Positions 36,363 to 49,656 of a DNA stretch of 64,000 nucleotides are shown one piece after another. Numbering within the stretch: the first letter of the stretch is position 1; every line of letters starts with the position of its first letter. The notes beneath the pieces were generated by a model. It saw nothing but the letters and a program-made list of their open reading frames with translations. It was not told the origin of the DNA and made no database searches. Origin of the DNA: Pipra filicauda (lineage: Eukaryota > Chordata > Aves > Passeriformes > Pipridae); assembly GCF_003945595.2 (NCBI RefSeq), contig NW_024104401.1, forward strand, positions 806,001 through 870,000. The letters run 5' to 3'. Both the position numbers and the translations under genes were made by a program.

Positions 36363-36558
36363 AAAATTTGCTTTCTCAGTTGCTTCCTGTCAATAAACTG
36401 TGCTTACCCACACAGACAGGCCAGGGCTACCAGGACCTGCAGCAGCTGGTGATGCCTGAGGGGCAGCCAAACCCCGCCTGTTCATCACCTGAGAGCAACA
36501 GTCTGTGCATGCCCTGCTGGAGGGCAAGGGGTGAGTGACCCCTGCCCACATCATCTTC

Positions 36559-37739
36559 CTCTCACCAGCATCTTCCTCACCCCTATGTATGCCCTCTACC
36601 ACTGTGTTTCAAGGGTAGATGTATTAACTTGCAGTATGTAGCAAAACCAAGGAAGAACTCACCTCTGATAATGGGGGATATCAGGCTGACTTGCTAAAAA
36701 GCACAATGGACCTTACAGTTAACTTGTGCCATGAAGTTGCATTGTACCATACTCTAGCTGGTTTCACATCCTAATATGATTTCTTTCTCATGCCTCTACG
36801 CTCCATTGATCATCTAATTCAAAAGTCCCCCCCTTACACCCTGTTCTCCACGGAGCTAAACATAAGTATTCTGAAAAAGGGCTGCTTGAGGGAACAGGTG
36901 GAATTTTGAACAAAACAAACAATCCTGACCATGAGGATACAGACTCCCCTATGTCTTCCCTCTTCAGGTTCACAAACTGCACCATGACTTTTCTCTTTTA
37001 GCAGCATGTGTGGGAAATAGGGCCTAGAAAAAACCCGTACCTTTGCAGAGAACGGAGCGGCTCGTTACAGGGGTGAGCTGCAACTCCTAAAACTGCCATT
37101 TCAACTGCTGTTCCAACTGCCATGACATCTACCAGCCAATCAGATGCTGTGGCCACAGCTTTTACCTTACCAGGTATGATTGTCTGTTGGTGTTGGGTTA
37201 TAAAAGCAGGGCTGAGACTCCAATAAACTTGTCTCAGCTTCACCCCCCTGAGTCTGTGCCTCAATGCGCCACAGCACGAAGGTGAAACAGTGAACCCTCT
37301 ACCACCACTAAATATCTTCTTGCTCCCTTGGCTCTTTTACATTGCAGCTGCTCAGAAAGTCTTCTCAGCTTGCAAATCCCACCCATGCCTTCCTGCAAAT
37401 CCTTTCCATCCATGTCTTCACATCCAAGAAATAAAAAGATTAGAAAAGGGTCTGCTGTTGTGCTCATACTGATCATTGTCATCACACAGCTTGTTCACAG
37501 GAAAGGAGGAGTCCAAAAAGGGAGAGCAATAATCCATAACAGTTTGTCTGCACAAATAACTTTGCAAGAGAGATTTTGCCTGCTGATAGCAGTCCTTCAG
37601 TCCACACACAAATAATCACTGCTCATGGGACAAAGAGCCACCACAGAACCTTCTTCTGTTCCTATATCAAATAAACAAAAATGGGACTGGCCGGTCATCT
37701 GTGGTCTCTTATTAGGAGAGCACCTACACTCACTCAGAT
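36559..37739 (+). mobile_element. Unit-B-specific 1.18 kb segment with LTR-like core
   Basis: Unit A is continuous at CATCTTCC/CAAAGGG (about 20712), whereas unit B has 1.18 kb between these points. The core, about 37007-37272, begins TGTGGGAAATAGG. It has GGTTATAAAAGCAGG followed by CCAATAAACTTG and ends near GCGCCACA, resembling an ERV LTR in sense. The whole segment has no matching target-site duplication. It may be ancestral sequence deleted from A through a CC microhomology rather than a fresh insertion into B. Confidence 0.5.
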
Positions 37740-37983
37740 CCCAAAGGGAAGAAAAGAGTTGTGTTGTATCCCGAGGAGGAATAAACTGCTTGGGATCAAA
37801 AAAACCATAAAATCACACAACCAGTGGCTTACCTCTTCTTCTGGCATGCACCATTTTCCACACCAATTTCAGCGGCACTGATTGTGTCACTGCACATCTA
37901 CAGAACACACACTTACAGCTCTACCCTTAAAATAAGTTCTCAGTAGATTTCACTGCTGAGGGAGAAAAGCCCCATTAATCACA

Positions 37984-38295
37984 TTACATCTCAAGCCTGC
38001 TTCCACTGACTAGGTTTGGTTGTTGCTGGTTCTGCCTTCTTTCTCCTCTTTGCTCATAAACTGGGCCGTCTTTGCAGCAGACACCAAAGGACTTCCCTCC
38101 ATCCCTGAACATCACCCTAGGAGGCCCTGTTTCAGCTTCTTCTGCTTCTTCCTTCCACTCCAGAAAGGCCTGCGTTTCGAGTTCAGAAGCCCATGCCTCC
38201 TGTGTTTTTAAGGTGCCTGCCTGGAGGAGAGGTTGAGCAGCTGCACCCCAAGGCTCCTGTGCCATGGCAGTCTCTAAGGATGGCCCCAGGGCCAC
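37984..38295 (-). CDS. Open reading frame of 103 codons, unrecognised (unit B)
   Basis: This has the same protein as the frame at 20958-21269 and the same position relative to the MROH gene. It is listed for completeness, and coding status is doubtful. Confidence 0.2.
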   Translation of the reverse strand: MALGPSLETAMAQEPWGAAAQPLLQAGTLKTQEAWASELETQAFLEWKEEAEEAETGPPRVMFRDGGKSFGVCCKDGPVYEQRGERRQNQQQPNLVSGSRLEM

Positions 38296-38515
38296 TGCCT
38301 TGGGATGCCTGAGTGTGGAAGGGGAGTCTGCCGTCAGGCACGGCCACGGAAGTCAGTCAGGACGACAGGCTGCCCCTGAAGCTGCCAAGTGTTGCTGTGA
38401 GGCTGGGCAGTCAATAGAAAGGCCTCGTGGCCCCTTTTCCTGAAGCCTTTGGCCAAAGCCGGTGCAGTTGTGCCCACAGCATGCCCGCTTTTGGCATGCT
38501 GGCCCGTGTGGGTGC

Positions 38516-38849
38516 CGCAGTCGATTGTGGAAAGAACGACGTGACAAACTCAGAAGGTTCCAGCAGAGTGGTGATTAGCTCAGAGCCATCACAATTTATT
38601 GGGGGGGTAGCTCTATTTATAGGGTAGGTAAGGAAGGTTCTGGAAAACAGGGAGGAGCATGGGACTGACAGGGGTGATAACCAACTGGGGAAGGAAGGAG
38701 AGAGCATGGGATGAGCAAGGCCCAATGAGGGAAACAGCTGCAATGCAGCAAACTTGGACCAATAGGAAAATGGGGATTAAACATGAGGGGAAAAATACAA
38801 TAAAACTTGAAAAAAACAGGGTACAACCATTTTAACACAGGCACTAACA
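38516..38849 (-). mobile_element. ERV-like LTR, probably solitary (unit B)
   Basis: This is the copy of the 21490-21823 element, present before the segment duplicated. It has the same TATAAATA and AATAAA signals on the minus strand. Confidence 0.5.
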
Positions 38850-39401
38850 ATATTAAAACTGCCTTCCTGGTCTAACTGTCTTTCAGCATCACAATGTTTC
38901 AGTTCCTGGCAGGTGTTCGGCCGTCACTGTCTCTCTGAGGTTTCTTTCAACTGCTCTGGTCATCTTTGAAACTGTTTTTCTTCCTTCCATGTGCCTGCCA
39001 CCTGTGGGTGCCTGGCTGAGGAGGCCCAGGCGTTGTGGCTGCTGCTGCTCCTGTGCACAGCCTGCTGCTCTTGTCTGTGGCTTGGGTGGCAGTGACTGCC
39101 CGAGGTGCCCAAGGTGCCCCCCCAGGCCCTCCCCGTGCTGGTAGCACCTCTGCAGGCCCAGAGCTCCAGCTCAGCGGGCTCTGGGACACAGCCCCATGGG
39201 CTGGGCAGCCATGGAGGCCCGGGCTGGCCCACGGCCCTGCCCCTGCCCCTGCCCCTGGCCGGCACCCAAAAAAAGCTCCTGGGCCTCTGTGGATGATAAG
39301 ATTTATTTAATATTCCTATGCTAGGAATATAGGAAGGGCTTGCGGAGAAGAGGCGTCTTCCCCACAGGCTCAGGTGGCCCCAACAGACAGAGCTGCCTGC
39401 A

Positions 39402-42400
39402 TCAGCTCTCCACACAGCTACCGCAGCACAGGCACACACAGCCCCACACAGAAGGCCGGGTACTCCATGCCCTGCAGAGCTGGTCTTGGAGCTGCTGGAA
39501 CCTGGGGTAGGGAGCTCTCTGTACAGCTCCAACAAAGGAGATGATTTCAAGCGCCAGCTTGGAGACAGTGGGACTGCTGTCATCTGTCATGGCCTGAAGG
39601 GCTGGAACAGAGAGGAACAGAGACAAGGTCAGAGCCCGGATCGGTGGGGACCCGAGGAGTCCCTCCTGCCAGGGCCATCCCACCCAGCTCTTGCTGTTGC
39701 CAGGAGGGAGCAGGGCCCAATGGGATCAGCTGGAAGGTGCTGGCCCCCAACACCCCCCGTGCCCCCGAAATCTCTCTCTGCTCTGACCACGCTGCCCCTC
39801 GTCCGGGCAGGGAGCAGAGCCCTGTGCAGCCAGGGCAGGATTGCAGCTCCCTGCCCAGGCTCTGTGCTCCCCTCACCAGCCCCAGTGCCCTCACTCACCA
39901 TCGATGATGAGCTGCAGCTCTTGGTACTGTCCCCGCAGGTACCTGCCGGCGATCCCTGGCAACACAGACCCTGTCAGGGCCCCAGCGGCACAGCTCCCCC
40001 CCGGCGGCGCTGCCGGCCCGGCCACGCACCCTCCTGCCCTGGCAGAGCTGAGCCCGGGGCCTTCCCGCCTCGGGACTCCCCAGGGCTGGGCTGGCACAGG
40101 GCGGCAGCCACCAGGGCACTCGGGGCCCCCCAGCACATCCCTCGGGGCTGGGGCCGAGCTGCAGCGGGGCGGGGAGGGACCTTGTGGCTCACCCATGAAC
40201 TTGACGGCCGCCTCTCGCAGGGGCTGCTGTGGGCTCCACAGGTACGGCAGGGCCTGGTGCACGTACTTGGCCACTCTGCTCCGGTCCTTTTCCAGCTGCA
40301 GAGAGCGGCAGGGCGCAGAGGGAAGGGTTGGTTGGGGCTCTGCCCCTTGGCCGGGCGCTGCCTGCGCCCAGCACTGGCCTCCCCTGCCCGCACAGCCCTG
40401 AGGCCCGGGCAGCAGCCGCTGGGGCCGGCTTTGGAGGGAGCAGAGGGCCGGCTGCTCCCCGGCAGCCGCGGGGCCGCCCTGCCCCACAGCCCAGCTGGGC
40501 CGGGGCTCCAGCGGCACCCTGGCTCGGGGGCAGAGCAGCCCGCAGAGGAGCCCGCACGCCCCAGGCAAGGCAGCAGCAGGTGGGGCGCAGGCTGCTGTCC
40601 CGCGGGCGGCTGCAGCAGTGGGCAGGGGCACAGTGCCGGCCCCGCACTCTGGGCACTGGGGACTGCGGCTTTGGGGTCGTCCTTACCAAGCACTCGCCGA
40701 AACTCCATGGCTCCTCTGTGTTGACCAGGCGCCCAAGATCCCTCCTCTTCAGGAACCTGGTCACAGCCAACAGTGCTTTCCGAGAGGCCTGCAGAGCAAC
40801 AGAGACCAGGACATGGCACTGCAGCCCAGGGCACGGGACCCGTGTCCCTGGACCAAGGCCAGGAGGAGGCTGGAACCCAGAGCCCACGATGTGCCAGGAC
40901 AGGAGGCAGCCCAGCCCCCTCCCATGGGACACCAGAGCCCACGAGTCCTCACCTTTTTCACGACCGGGTTCTCATCGTGCCGGTGGAAGTAGAGCGGGAG
41001 CAGGCTCAGGCACACGTGTGGCTTCAGGGGTCTCTTTCCCGCTCTCTCTATGAGTGTCATCACACGTGTGAAGATGACCATGGAGCCCTCCCGCACACTG
41101 CTGTCGTCCTGGTGGAAAGAAAGAGGAAAAGACCTCAGCACCAGCTTGTCCAGGCCCCACCAGGCACAGACCTGAAAATCCACAGGGCACAAAGTTTCCC
41201 AGCAGCACCCAGAGCCCGTGGTGGGGGCACAGAGCCTTACGTGGTCAAAGAGTGGCCGGAGCGCCTCAGCCAACTGCAGGCCGGTGGGGGTGGGTATTAG
41301 AGGGTCTTTGCTGTGGACCCTCTTCTGCAGCTGTGTCCACACACGGCTCCAGAGCACATTGTCGAGCACAGAGAGGGTCATCCAAACCGTATCTCTGTCC
41401 TCATCCCCCAGGAGCTGCACCAGGCTGTCCGACAGGCTCCAGATGCTCTTGTCCTATGAGGAACACAAGGCTGTGCTGTGAAGCCATGAACGGCTGCAGC
41501 CCCAACCCCGCTCCAGCAGGACAGCCCCATGTGCTGCCGCAGGGCCCGGAGGTCAAAGGCCTGTGCCGACGGACTCTGGCAGCTGAACAGGGAGGCAGCA
41601 GAGCTGGGAGCAGCTGCCACAGCTCCTGAAGCCCAGCCAAGCCCAAGTGACTGCACTCCCCAGCCCCAGGATTCCAGCACAGCTTCAGCCAACTGCCCCT
41701 TCTCACCATCACGGGATCCTGGCTGAGCGCTATGAGGACTCTGAGCCCCAGCTGACGCCACTTTTTGTCCCTGCTCCCCAGGTTCCTTGAGAGGATCTCC
41801 AGGACTCTGTCACCACATTCTCTGGTGTCCAGGCAGTCCAGGACCTGAAAGGCACAGAGCAGTGATGGGGTGCCCAGCCAGCAGGAGCCCAGACCCGCAC
41901 AGGGCTGGGCTCTCCAAGAGGCCAGAGAGGTGGAGGCAGCTCGGTGAGGCAGCGCTCGCCATCAGGCTCACCTCCACAAGGAATGCCATAGCAGGGAGGT
42001 CCCAGCACAGCTCCTCCCTGCTCAGCAGCTCCAGCAGGTGGAGTGTGATGCGGGAACACAAGGGGCTGGAAACACGGCGCATCTCCCTGACAGGGGGAAA
42101 AAGGCACCACTGACCCCGAGCCCGGTGGGCAAACCTCTCCCAGGACAGACTCACAGGGCCCTGGTCTTTCCCCACCAACCCAGGAGGGATCGAGGGCACT
42201 CTGGGAGGCAGAAAGGACAGGCAGAAAGGACAGGGACAGCGGGGACAAGGGGGTCTCACCTGGCCAGCAGAGCCACTGCGTAGCGGCGGCTGCGAGCATT
42301 GAGGAGCCTCGCCCAGCCACGACTGTGGTCCACTGAACGCACCACATCCTCACAGTGCAGGCAGCAGAGCAGGGCCTTCATGCTCAGCACTGCAAATCTG

Positions 42401-45400
42401 TGTGCAGAGCAAAGCCCAGGTCATGCTGGGAGCCCTGGGCCACCCCGAGGGCATGGGAGGGAGGGGAGGACTGGGATGGAGCACCTGTTGGGGTCAGTGG
42501 GAAGGTCGTGTTCCTCCCGGCATCCCCTCCAGAAGCTGTCGACCTCCTCGGACATCTGCTCTGTGGTGATGAAAACTTGGAAGAGCAGAGCCACGAGGAG
42601 ATGGGGGGAATGCTCCATCAATGGCCCTGGGCACTGGGGCTCCTGGACAATCGTCCACAGTGCCAGAGTTGCCTGCAAAAGACAAACCACCCGGACACAG
42701 CGCTCAGTGCCCGGACTTCCATGTGGCAGGGCCCAAGCATGGCAGGGCTCCCCCTGCCAGGGGAGACTCGAGGGGAGCGCCCGGCCTGGTGCCCCTGAAC
42801 CTGCTGCTAGCCCACATTTCCAGGCCAGTGCCTGCAGGGAGATGGGCAGGGAGATGCCGTGCTGGGGGAGGATGGAGAGCTGCCAGAGAGGCAACCTGGG
42901 GGAAAGCAAAGCTTCCAGAAACTCACAGCCAGGGCAAAGACAGCGGTGGTGTCCCCATCGGAGGTGCAGGTGCTGTGCCATGGCCAGTCCTCCATCACAG
43001 AGAGCAGCGTTGGCAGCACCTTCTCCAGGGTCGTTCCCGACGAGGCGATGGTCCTCCACATGACTGCAGCAGCTCTGTGGAGTCAGAGCTCTGGGTCAGG
43101 GGGCTCTCGAGCACAGTGCCCTGACCTGGGCAGCTGCAGGGGCCGGGTGACAGAGTCACAGTGCTTTCAGGGGCAGGGGATGATGGGCTCTAAAGGCTGG
43201 TGAGCCCTCAAGGCAGGTGGGGGCCGTACCTGTCACATGAGGGGGCACAGCGCAGGAGGCTGATGGCGACATCCGCGGGGTGTGCCTGGGTCAGTGCTAG
43301 AAGGGTGTTATCCAGCACGTGCCCAGCAGACACATTGGCAGTCAGCCACCAGTGGATGGACCTCACCACAGCTGGCACCTGGAGGGGACACAGGAGAGAG
43401 TTGGCAAGCTGCCAGAGGGAGCAATTCCCCACCTTCCCCCAAAAAGTGCTTCCCTTCCCGCCACACTGTGCCGGCCTCAAAGGCTGAGGGGCCCAGCAGA
43501 CCCAGCTTGAGGGGCCACACAGTCCCTGCCCACAGGCTGCTTACTTGAGCAGAGACAACTCCCTCATCAAGAAAGGCCAAACTGGGAGCATCGGGCAGGC
43601 TCTGAATGGGTGTCCTGTCAGTGTCTGCGATGCCCTCAGTTGTTGGACTGCCAGCCTTGGCCTTGAGCTCGGTTGGGATGGGCTCAGGCTGTGCCATGGC
43701 CTTGGATGGTGAGGTCCTGGCCTTTCTACGCCGAACGGGCTTGGCTTTCCGCACCCTCTGCAGGAGAACGAAGGGCAGGGAAGAGAGGGATGTGCCATGG
43801 AGAGCTCTGACAGCGGTGCCACAGGCTGAGTAGGGACAGTAGACCCAGCCCAGGAGGCCGTGGCTGCAGGTACCTGATCAGCTCTGCAGAAGCGGCCACG
43901 GGCGCGGTCCTGTTCTGGGTTCTGGTCCCGTCCTGGATGTGGCAAAGAGCGAGCGCGGTCAGAGCTGAGGGGCTGCGGGACAGGCCGGAGAACACGGCCC
44001 AGCCCTGCATCCACAGGCAGGGCCGGCCCCAGCATGCCCAGTGCATGGAGCTGCTGGGGCAACAGTACCGGGCCCTCTTCCCCCCTCTCCTGTTCCCAGG
44101 ACATGTCCATAGGAAATGGGATGGGAAGAGGCCCATCTGGCTGCAGCCACCAGCCCTGGGGCCCAGCTCTGCCACTCACCCTCCTGCAGGGGCTGGAACT
44201 GCTCCACCTCCTCAGGGTGCTGTGCCGGGGGTACTCCAGGGCTTTCCTCCTTCTTCACCCATGCCAGTTTGGGCACCCTGGGGGGTCTCCGCTCCATGCC
44301 TCTCTCTGGCTTTATGGCGACCTGCAGGAGAGGTGGCACAGAAAAGCTTTGGGTCACCTAAAAAGTACCCTGAAGGTACCTGCAACAGAGGAACCTTGGG
44401 AATGCTCTGCGTCATCAAGTCCCACAGTGTGGCCTGGAGGGGACATAGGGCAGTTCAAGAACTGTCAGAGGGAACAACTCGCCCACTTTCCCCTGGGAAG
44501 TGCTTCCTTTCCCACCACAGTGTGCTGGCCTCAAAGGCTGAAGGGGACCAGCAAGTCCAGCTTGAGGGCCACAAAATCCCTTCTCGAAGGCTGCTTACTT
44601 GACTAAAGACAACTCCTTCGTCAAGAAAGGCCGGACTGGGAGCATTGGGCAGATGCTGAATGGGTGTGATGTCAGTATCTGCAATGCCCTCAGTCCCTGG
44701 GGCATCAGCCTTGGTCTTGAGCTCGGTTGGGATGGGCTCAGGCTGTGCCATGGCCTTGGCTGAGGATATCGGGGCCTTTCTACGCTGAATAGGCTTGGAT
44801 TTCCGCACCCTCTGCAGGACAAAAAAGGGCAGGGAAGAGAGGGATGTGCCATGGTGAGCTCTGACAGCAGTGCCAGGCTGAGCAGGGACAGCAGGCCCAG
44901 CCCAGGAGACCGTGGCTGCAGGTACCTGATCAGCTCTGTGGAAGCGGCCACAGGCGCGGTCCTGTTCTGGGTTCTGGTCCCGTCCTGGATGTGGCAAAGA
45001 GCGAGCGCGGTCAGAGCTGAGGGGCTGCGGGACAGGCCGGAGAACACGGCCCAGCCCTGCATCCACAGGCAGGGCCGGCCCCAGCATGCCCAGTGCATGG
45101 ATCAGCCCTGGGCCTTCTTCCCCCCTCCCTTTCCCAGGACATGTCCACAGGACATGGGATGGGAGGAGACCCAGTCAGGTGCAGCCACCAGCCCTGGGGC
45201 CCAGCTCTGCCACTCACCCTCCTGCAGGGGCTGGAACTGCTCCACCTCCTCAGGGTGCTGTACCGGGGTAGCCACAGGGCTTTCCTCCTCCTCCTTTTCC
45301 ACCCATGCCAGCTTGGGCACCCTGGGGGGTCTCCGCTCCATGTCGCTGCTGGGCTTCAAGGCTACCTGCAGGAGAGATGGCACGGAAAAGCTCTGGGTCA

Positions 45401-48400
45401 CCATGTCCTGCAGAAGTGCCTTGAAGGCTCTTGCAACAGAGGAGTCTTGGGAATGCTCTGGGTCATCAAGTCCCACAGTCTGGCCTGGAGGGGATACGGG
45501 GCAGTTGGAGAGTTGCAGAAGGAGCAACCTGCCCACTTTCCCCAGGAAGTGCTTCCCTTCCCACCACACTGTGCCGGCCTCAAAGGCTGAGGGGCCCAGC
45601 AGACAGAGCTTGAGGGGCCACACAGTCCCTGCCCACAGGCTGCTTACTTGAGCAGAGACAGCTCCCTCCTCAAGAAAGGCCGGACTGGGAGCATTGGGCA
45701 GGCACTGAACGGGTGTCCTGTCAGTGTCTGCGATGCCCTCAGACGTTGCACCATCAGCCTTGGCCTTCAGCTCATTTGGGCTGGGCTCAGGCTGTGTGAT
45801 GACCTTGGTTGGTGCGGTCCTGGCCTTTCTTCGTTGAACTGGAATGGATTTCTGCTCTCTCTGCAAGAGAACGAAGGGCAGGGAAGAGAGGGATGTGCCA
45901 TAGAGAGCACTGACAGAGGTTCCAGGTTGAGCAGGGACAGCAGGCCCAGCCCAGGAGGCCGTGGCTGCAGGTACCTGTGCTGCCCTGCGGAAGCAGCCAC
46001 GGGCACGGTCCTGCTCCTGTGTCCGGTCCCGTCCTGGATCTGGCAAAGAGCGAGCGCGGTCAGAGCTGAGGGGCTGCGGGACAGGCCGGAGAACACGGCC
46101 CAGCCCTGCATCCACAGGCAGGGCCAGCCCCGGCATGCCCAGTGCATGGAGCTGCCGGGGAACAGTACCGGGCCCTCTTCCCCCTCTCCTGTTCCCTGGC
46201 CATGTACACAGGAAATGGGATGGGAAGAGGCCCATCTGGCTGCAGCCACCAGCCCTGGGGCCCAGCTCTGCCACTCACCCTCCTGCAGGGGCTGGAACTG
46301 CTCCACCTCCTCAGGGTGCTGTGCCGGGGGTACTCCAGAGCTTTCCTCCTCCTTCTTCACCCACGCCAGCTTGGGCACCCTGGGGGGTCTCCGCTCCATG
46401 CCTCTCTCTGGCTTTATGGCGACCTGCAGGAGAGGTGGCACAGAAAAGCTTTGGGTCACCTAAGAAGTACCTTGAAGGCAGGTGCAACAAAGGAGTCATG
46501 GGAATGCTCTGGGTCATCAAATCCCACAGTCTGGCCTGGAGGGGACATGGGGCAGTTGGAGAGTTGCCAGAGGGAGCAACTTGCCCACTTTCCCCCCGAG
46601 AAGTGTTTCCCTTTCCACCACACTGTGCTGCCCTCAAGGATGGAGGATGAAGGGGCCCATCAGACCCAGTTTGAGGGCCCACACAATCCCTGCCCACAGG
46701 TTGCTTACTTGAGCAGAGATGAGTCCCTCAGCAAGAAATTCCACACTGGGATCATCGGACAGGCACTGAGCGGATGTTGTGTCAGTGTCTGCGACGCCCT
46801 CAGTCCCTCGGGGGTCAGCCTTGGCCTTGAGCACAGTTGGGTCAGGGTCAGGCTGTGCCATGACCTTCGTTTGTGAGGCACTGGCCTTTCTACACCCAAC
46901 AGGCTTGGATTTCCGCATCCTCTGCAGGAGAACGAAGGGCAGGGAAGAGAGGGATGTGCCATGGTGAGCTCTGACAGCGGTGCCAGGCTGAGCAGGGACA
47001 GCAGGCCCAGCCCAGGAGGCCATGGCTGCAGGTACCTGATCAGCTCTGTGGAAGTGGCCACGGGCACCGTCCTGTTCCTGTGTCCGGTCCCGGCATGGAT
47101 CTGGCAAAGAGTGAGCGCGGTCAGAGCTGAGGGGCTGCGGGACAGGCCGGAGAACACGGCCCAGCCCTGCATCCACAGGCAGGGCCAGCCCTGGGATGCC
47201 CAGTGCATGGATCAGCCCTGGGCCTTCTTCCCCCTCCCCTTTCCTGGGCATGTCCATAGGAAATGGGATGGGATGAGGCCCATCTGGCTGCAGCCACCAG
47301 CCCTGGGGCCCTGCTCTGCCACTCACCCTCCTGCAGGGGCTGGAACTGCTGCACCACCTCAGGGTGCTCTGCTGGCATAGCCACAGGGCTTTCCTCCTTC
47401 TTCTTCACCAAGGTCACCTTGGGCATGCTGGGAGGTCTCTGCTCCATGCCTCTGTTGGGCTTCAAGGCTACCTGCAGGAGACATGGCATGGAAAACTCTG
47501 GGTCACGATGTCCTGCAGAAGTGCCTTGAAGGCTCTTGCAACAGAGGAGACTTGGGAATGCTCTGGGTCATCAAGTCCCACAGTCTGGTCTGGAGAGGAC
47601 AGTTGGAGAGTTGCAGAAGGAGCAACCTGCCCACTTTCCCCAGGAAGTGCTTCCCTTCCCACCACACTGTGGTGGCCTCAAAGGCTGAGGGGAGAAGACA
47701 GAGCTTGAGGGGCCACACAATCCTGCCCATAGGCTGCTTACTTGAGTAGAGGCAACTCCCTCCTCGGGAACATCCACACTGGGAACATCAGGCAGGCACT
47801 GAAAGGGTGTTGTGTCAGTGTCTGTGATGCCCTCAGTCTCTGGGGTGTCAGCCTTGCCCTTGAGCTTGGTCAGGTTGGGGCCAGGCTGTGCGATGACCTT
47901 GGTTGGTGAGGTCCTGGCCTTTCTATGCCGAATAGGCTTGGATTTCCGCACCCTCTGCAGGAGAATGAAGGGCGGGGAAGAGAGGGATGTGCTCTGGTGA
48001 GTTCTGACAGCGGTGCCAGGCTGAGCAGTGACAGCAGGCCCAGCCCAGGAGGCCGTGGCTGCAGGTACCTGTGCTGCTCTGTGGAAGCGGCCACAGGCGC
48101 GGTCCTGCTCCTGTGTCCGGTCCCGGTCTGGATGTGGCAAAGAGCGAGCGCGGTCAGAGCTGAGGGGCTGCGGGACAGGCCGGAGAACACGGCCCAGCCC
48201 TGCATCCACAGGCAGGGCCGGCCCCGGCATGCCCAGTGCATGGAGCTGCCGGAGGATCAGCCCTGGCCCATCTTACCCCCTCCTATTCCCTGGCCATGTC
48301 CACAGGAGATGGGATGGGATGGGATGGGATATGACGGGATGGGATGGGATGAGGCCCATCTGGCTGCAGCCTCCAGCCCTGGGGCCCAGCCCTGCCACTC

Positions 48401-49653
48401 ACCCTCCTGCAGGGGCTGGAACTGCTCCACCTCCTCAGGGTGCTGTGCCGGGGGTACTCCAGGGCTTTCCTCCTCCTTCACCCACGTCAGCTTGGGCACC
48501 CTGCGGGGTCTCTGCTCCATGCCTCTCTCTTGCTCCACGGCTACCTGCAGGAGAGGTGGCACAGAAGAGCTCTGGGTCACCTAAGAAATACCTTGAAGGC
48601 ACCTGCAACAAAGGAGCCTTGGGAATGCTCTGGATCATCAAGTCCCATGGTCTGCCCTGGAGGGGACATGGGGCAGTTCAAGAGCTGTCAGAGGGAGCAA
48701 TTGCTCACTTTCCCCAGAGAAGTGTTTCCCTTCCCACCACACTGTGCTGGCCTCAAAGGCTGAAGGCCCACACAATCCCTGCCCACAGGCTGCTTACTTC
48801 CACAGAGATAACTCCTTCATCAAGGACCTCCAGACTGAGAGCATCGGGCAGGCACTGAACGGGTGTGCTCTCAGTGTCTGCGATGCCCTCAGTCATTGCA
48901 CCGTCAGCCTCGGTGGTGAGCTCAGGCAGCGCCGTGTTGGATTTTGTCCCGTCATCGGTCACCGCGCTGTCACAGTTTGCTGGGCCGTCAGTCAACGCGG
49001 TGCCGACTTCAGGGTGCGCCTTGAGCTCACTCGGCGTGGGGTCAGGCTGTGCCATGACCTCGGCTGGTGTGATCCTGTACAGTCCACGCCGAACACCCAC
49101 GAATTTCAGAAAGGCCTGCAGAAGAACGGAGAGCAGGGAAGAGAGGGATGTGCCATGGTGAGCTCTGACAGCAGTGCCAGGCTGAGCAGGGACAGCAGGC
49201 CCAGCCCAGGAGGCCGTGGCTGCAGGTACCTGTGCCGCCCTGTGGAAGCAGCCACGGGCACGGTCCTGCTCCTGTGTCCGGTCCCGTCCTGGATCTGGCA
49301 AAGAGCGAGCGTGGTCAGAGCTGAGGGGCTGCGGGACAGGCCGGAGAACACGGCCCAGCCCTGCATCCACAGGCAGGGCCGGCCCCGGGACGCCCAGTGC
49401 ATGGAGCTGCCAGGGATCAGCCCCAGGAACTCCTCCCCCCTCCCTTTCCCTGGCCATGTCCACAGGAGATGGGATGGGAAGAGGCCCATCTGGCTGCAGC
49501 CACCAGCCCTGTGGCCCAGCTCTGCCACTCACCCTCCTGCAGGGGCTGGAACTGCTCCACCTCCTCAGGCTGCTGTGCTGGGGCAGGCCCAGGGTCTTCC
49601 TTCTTTTTCTTCCTCCTCAGCAGCCTGGTCACACTGAAGCGTCTCTCCGCCAT
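39402..49653 (-). CDS. Maestro heat-like repeat (MROH) family gene, copy B, apparently intact
   Basis: The ATG exon is 49533-49653 (40 codons plus one base). The C-terminal exons are 43230-43378, 42927-43074, 42485-42672, 42260-42397, 41972-42086, 41707-41844, 41241-41453, 40953-41108, 40687-40788, 40193-40295, 39899-39955 and 39402-39601. All have AG/GT borders and matching phases, giving the same HEAT-like region as copy A with a few substitutions (LEKDRSRV for LKKDRSRV, and Met for Ile in EQMSEEVDSF). Six cassettes encode a Pro/Glu/Lys-rich, probably disordered amino-terminal half. The total is roughly 1.4 thousand residues, depending on which small exons are used. No signal peptide is visible. 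It is probably intracellular and a protein-binding scaffold, by inference from HEAT-like architecture. Confidence 0.8.
43380..49294 (-). repeat. Six-unit exon-cassette array inside MROH copy B
   Basis: The organisation matches copy A, with exon a copies at 43545-43757, 44599-44811, 45648-45860, 46709-46921, 47742-47954 and 48798-49115. Examples of exon b are 43874-43932 (59 bases, in frame) and 49230-49294; an example of exon c is 44180-44321. The two extra units relative to A lie near 44.0-45.1 kb and 47.2-48.2 kb. All exon frames checked are open. Confidence 0.82.
48305..48350. repeat. (GGGAT)n tract (unit B)
   Basis: This is the copy of the tract at 29374, one pentamer longer at its right side, in the equivalent cassette intron. 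Confidence 0.75.
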
Positions 49654-49656
49654 CCT

